DNA of 52,885 nt from assembly GCA_021779665.1 (NCBI GenBank), contig JAJYAG010000025.1, positions 1 to 52,885 of the forward strand. The letters run 5' to 3'. The stretch's first letter is position 1. The number at the start of each line of letters is the position of its first letter. Source of the stretch: Bacteroidota bacterium (lineage in GTDB: Bacteria > Bacteroidota > Bacteroidia > Bacteroidales > JAAUTT01). The notes beneath the pieces were generated by a model. It did no database searches. It was given only the letters and a program-made list of their open reading frames with translations, and was not told the DNA's origin. The position numbers were made by a program, and so were the translations under genes. Shown piece by piece: positions 52,475-52,885 of the stretch.

Positions 52475-52885
52475 ATGAAAGCAAAACTACTTACTATCCT
52501 TTTTTTTATAGCTACAGGTTTATCCGCACAGCAAAGCGCCAATAAACCTGAACGCGAGCAGTGGTTTATGGATCTTGGGTTTGGTATGTTCATCCACTGG
52601 AGCATGGACTCGCAGGTTGGTGCTGTAATCAGCCATTCCATGGCAGGCGCATCCGACGACTACCTCAACCGTTTTGTAAACGAGCTCCCCAAAACTTTCA
52701 ACCCTAAAAAATTCGATCCTGAATCGTGGGCCGTACTGGCTAAACTGGCGGGGATGAAATATGTTGTTTTCACCACCAAACACCACTCCGGTTTCTGCAT
52801 GTGGAATACCAAAACCACCAATTTCGGTGTGATGAATACCCCTTTTAAACGCGACATCACCAAAGAGATTTTCGATGCATTCCGC
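52475..52885 (+). CDS. Alpha-L-fucosidase (GH29), partial at the window's right edge
   Basis: 137 codons from ATG 52475 with no stop before the window ends. MKAKLLTILFFIATGLSAQQ is a signal peptide; the next residues NKPEREQWFMDLGFGMFIHWSMDSQVG and FDPESWAVLAKLAGMKYVVFTTKHHSGFCMWNTKTTNF are the conserved start of the GH29 catalytic TIM barrel (the FxHxG and KYxVLTxKHHDGF motifs). It hydrolyses terminal alpha-linked L-fucose from glycans, in the periplasm or at the surface. It is transcribed away from the T9SS-related operon from a shared 289-bp AT-rich promoter interval. The remaining two thirds of the gene lie outside the window. Confidence 0.92.
   Translation, partial: MKAKLLTILFFIATGLSAQQSANKPEREQWFMDLGFGMFIHWSMDSQVGAVISHSMAGASDDYLNRFVNELPKTFNPKKFDPESWAVLAKLAGMKYVVFTTKHHSGFCMWNTKTTNFGVMNTPFKRDITKEIFDAFR

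Overview
The window looks like chromosome from a member of the Bacteroidota, probably a Bacteroidales/Marinilabiliales-type environmental or gut relative. The grounds are a PorP/SprF-like protein with a gliding-motility-type C-terminal domain (CHU_C) partner, a type IX secretion (T9SS) sorting domain on a CotH protein, DUF5916 and DUF2490 outer-membrane proteins, many N-terminal lipoboxes followed by Lys/Asp-rich starts, few Shine-Dalgarno sequences, and a KorAB 2-oxoacid:ferredoxin oxidoreductase that suggests anaerobic or low-oxygen carbon metabolism. The species was not identified. No rRNA, tRNA, CRISPR array, transposase or integrase was found.

Layout. 1-2.7 kb: AT-rich small lipoproteins, two of them enclosed by copies of a short dispersed repeat. 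2.7-7.7 kb: an AraC-type regulator, a DUF5916 outer-membrane protein and a flavodoxin/aldo-keto reductase operon; the last two transcription units carry nearly the same upstream regulatory block, so this looks like a small regulon. 8.2-12.6 kb: a thioredoxin-like lipoprotein, an unknown protein with a strong terminator, an SRPBCC protein, a CxxC secreted redoxin and a SpoIIAA-like protein. 12.7-14.6 kb: a Cache-domain chemoreceptor. 14.8-18.6 kb: an array of plus-strand, mostly unrecognised, AT-rich genes separated by four related palindromic repeats that resemble integron attC sites (a cassette array with no integrase in view). One cassette is decayed and one encodes a subtilisin-like lipoprotein.

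19.3-23.4 kb (minus strand): a SpoIIAA-like protein, then an unusual operon of a free-standing tryptophan synthase beta chain, a KamA-like radical-SAM aminomutase with altered substrate-binding positions, and a luciferase-like flavin oxidoreductase, possibly a small specialised-metabolite pathway. 23.8-28.5 kb: a phosphodiesterase-like exported protein, a vWA protein, a DUF3795 protein, a TPR lipoprotein, a Mut7-C RNase-domain protein and a tiny protein. 28.6-30 kb: glutamate dehydrogenase. 30.1-36.1 kb: a large CotH/T9SS protein facing a VTC-like/DUF4956/DUF2490 operon. 36.3-42.5 kb: a receiver-like plus PEP-synthase-type ATP-grasp protein and korAB, separated by nested palindromes. 42.7-43.3 kb: a gamma carbonic anhydrase-like protein.

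43.3-52.2 kb (minus strand): a tight five-gene operon encoding a CHU_C surface protein with Ig-like repeats, a PorP/SprF-like protein, a PD40/PKD protein, an unknown exported protein and a propeller/Y_Y_Y sensor fused to a SpoIIE phosphatase. It looks like a T9SS-linked cell-surface apparatus with its own signalling output. The window ends inside a GH29 alpha-L-fucosidase gene. Genes at both edges are cut by the window.
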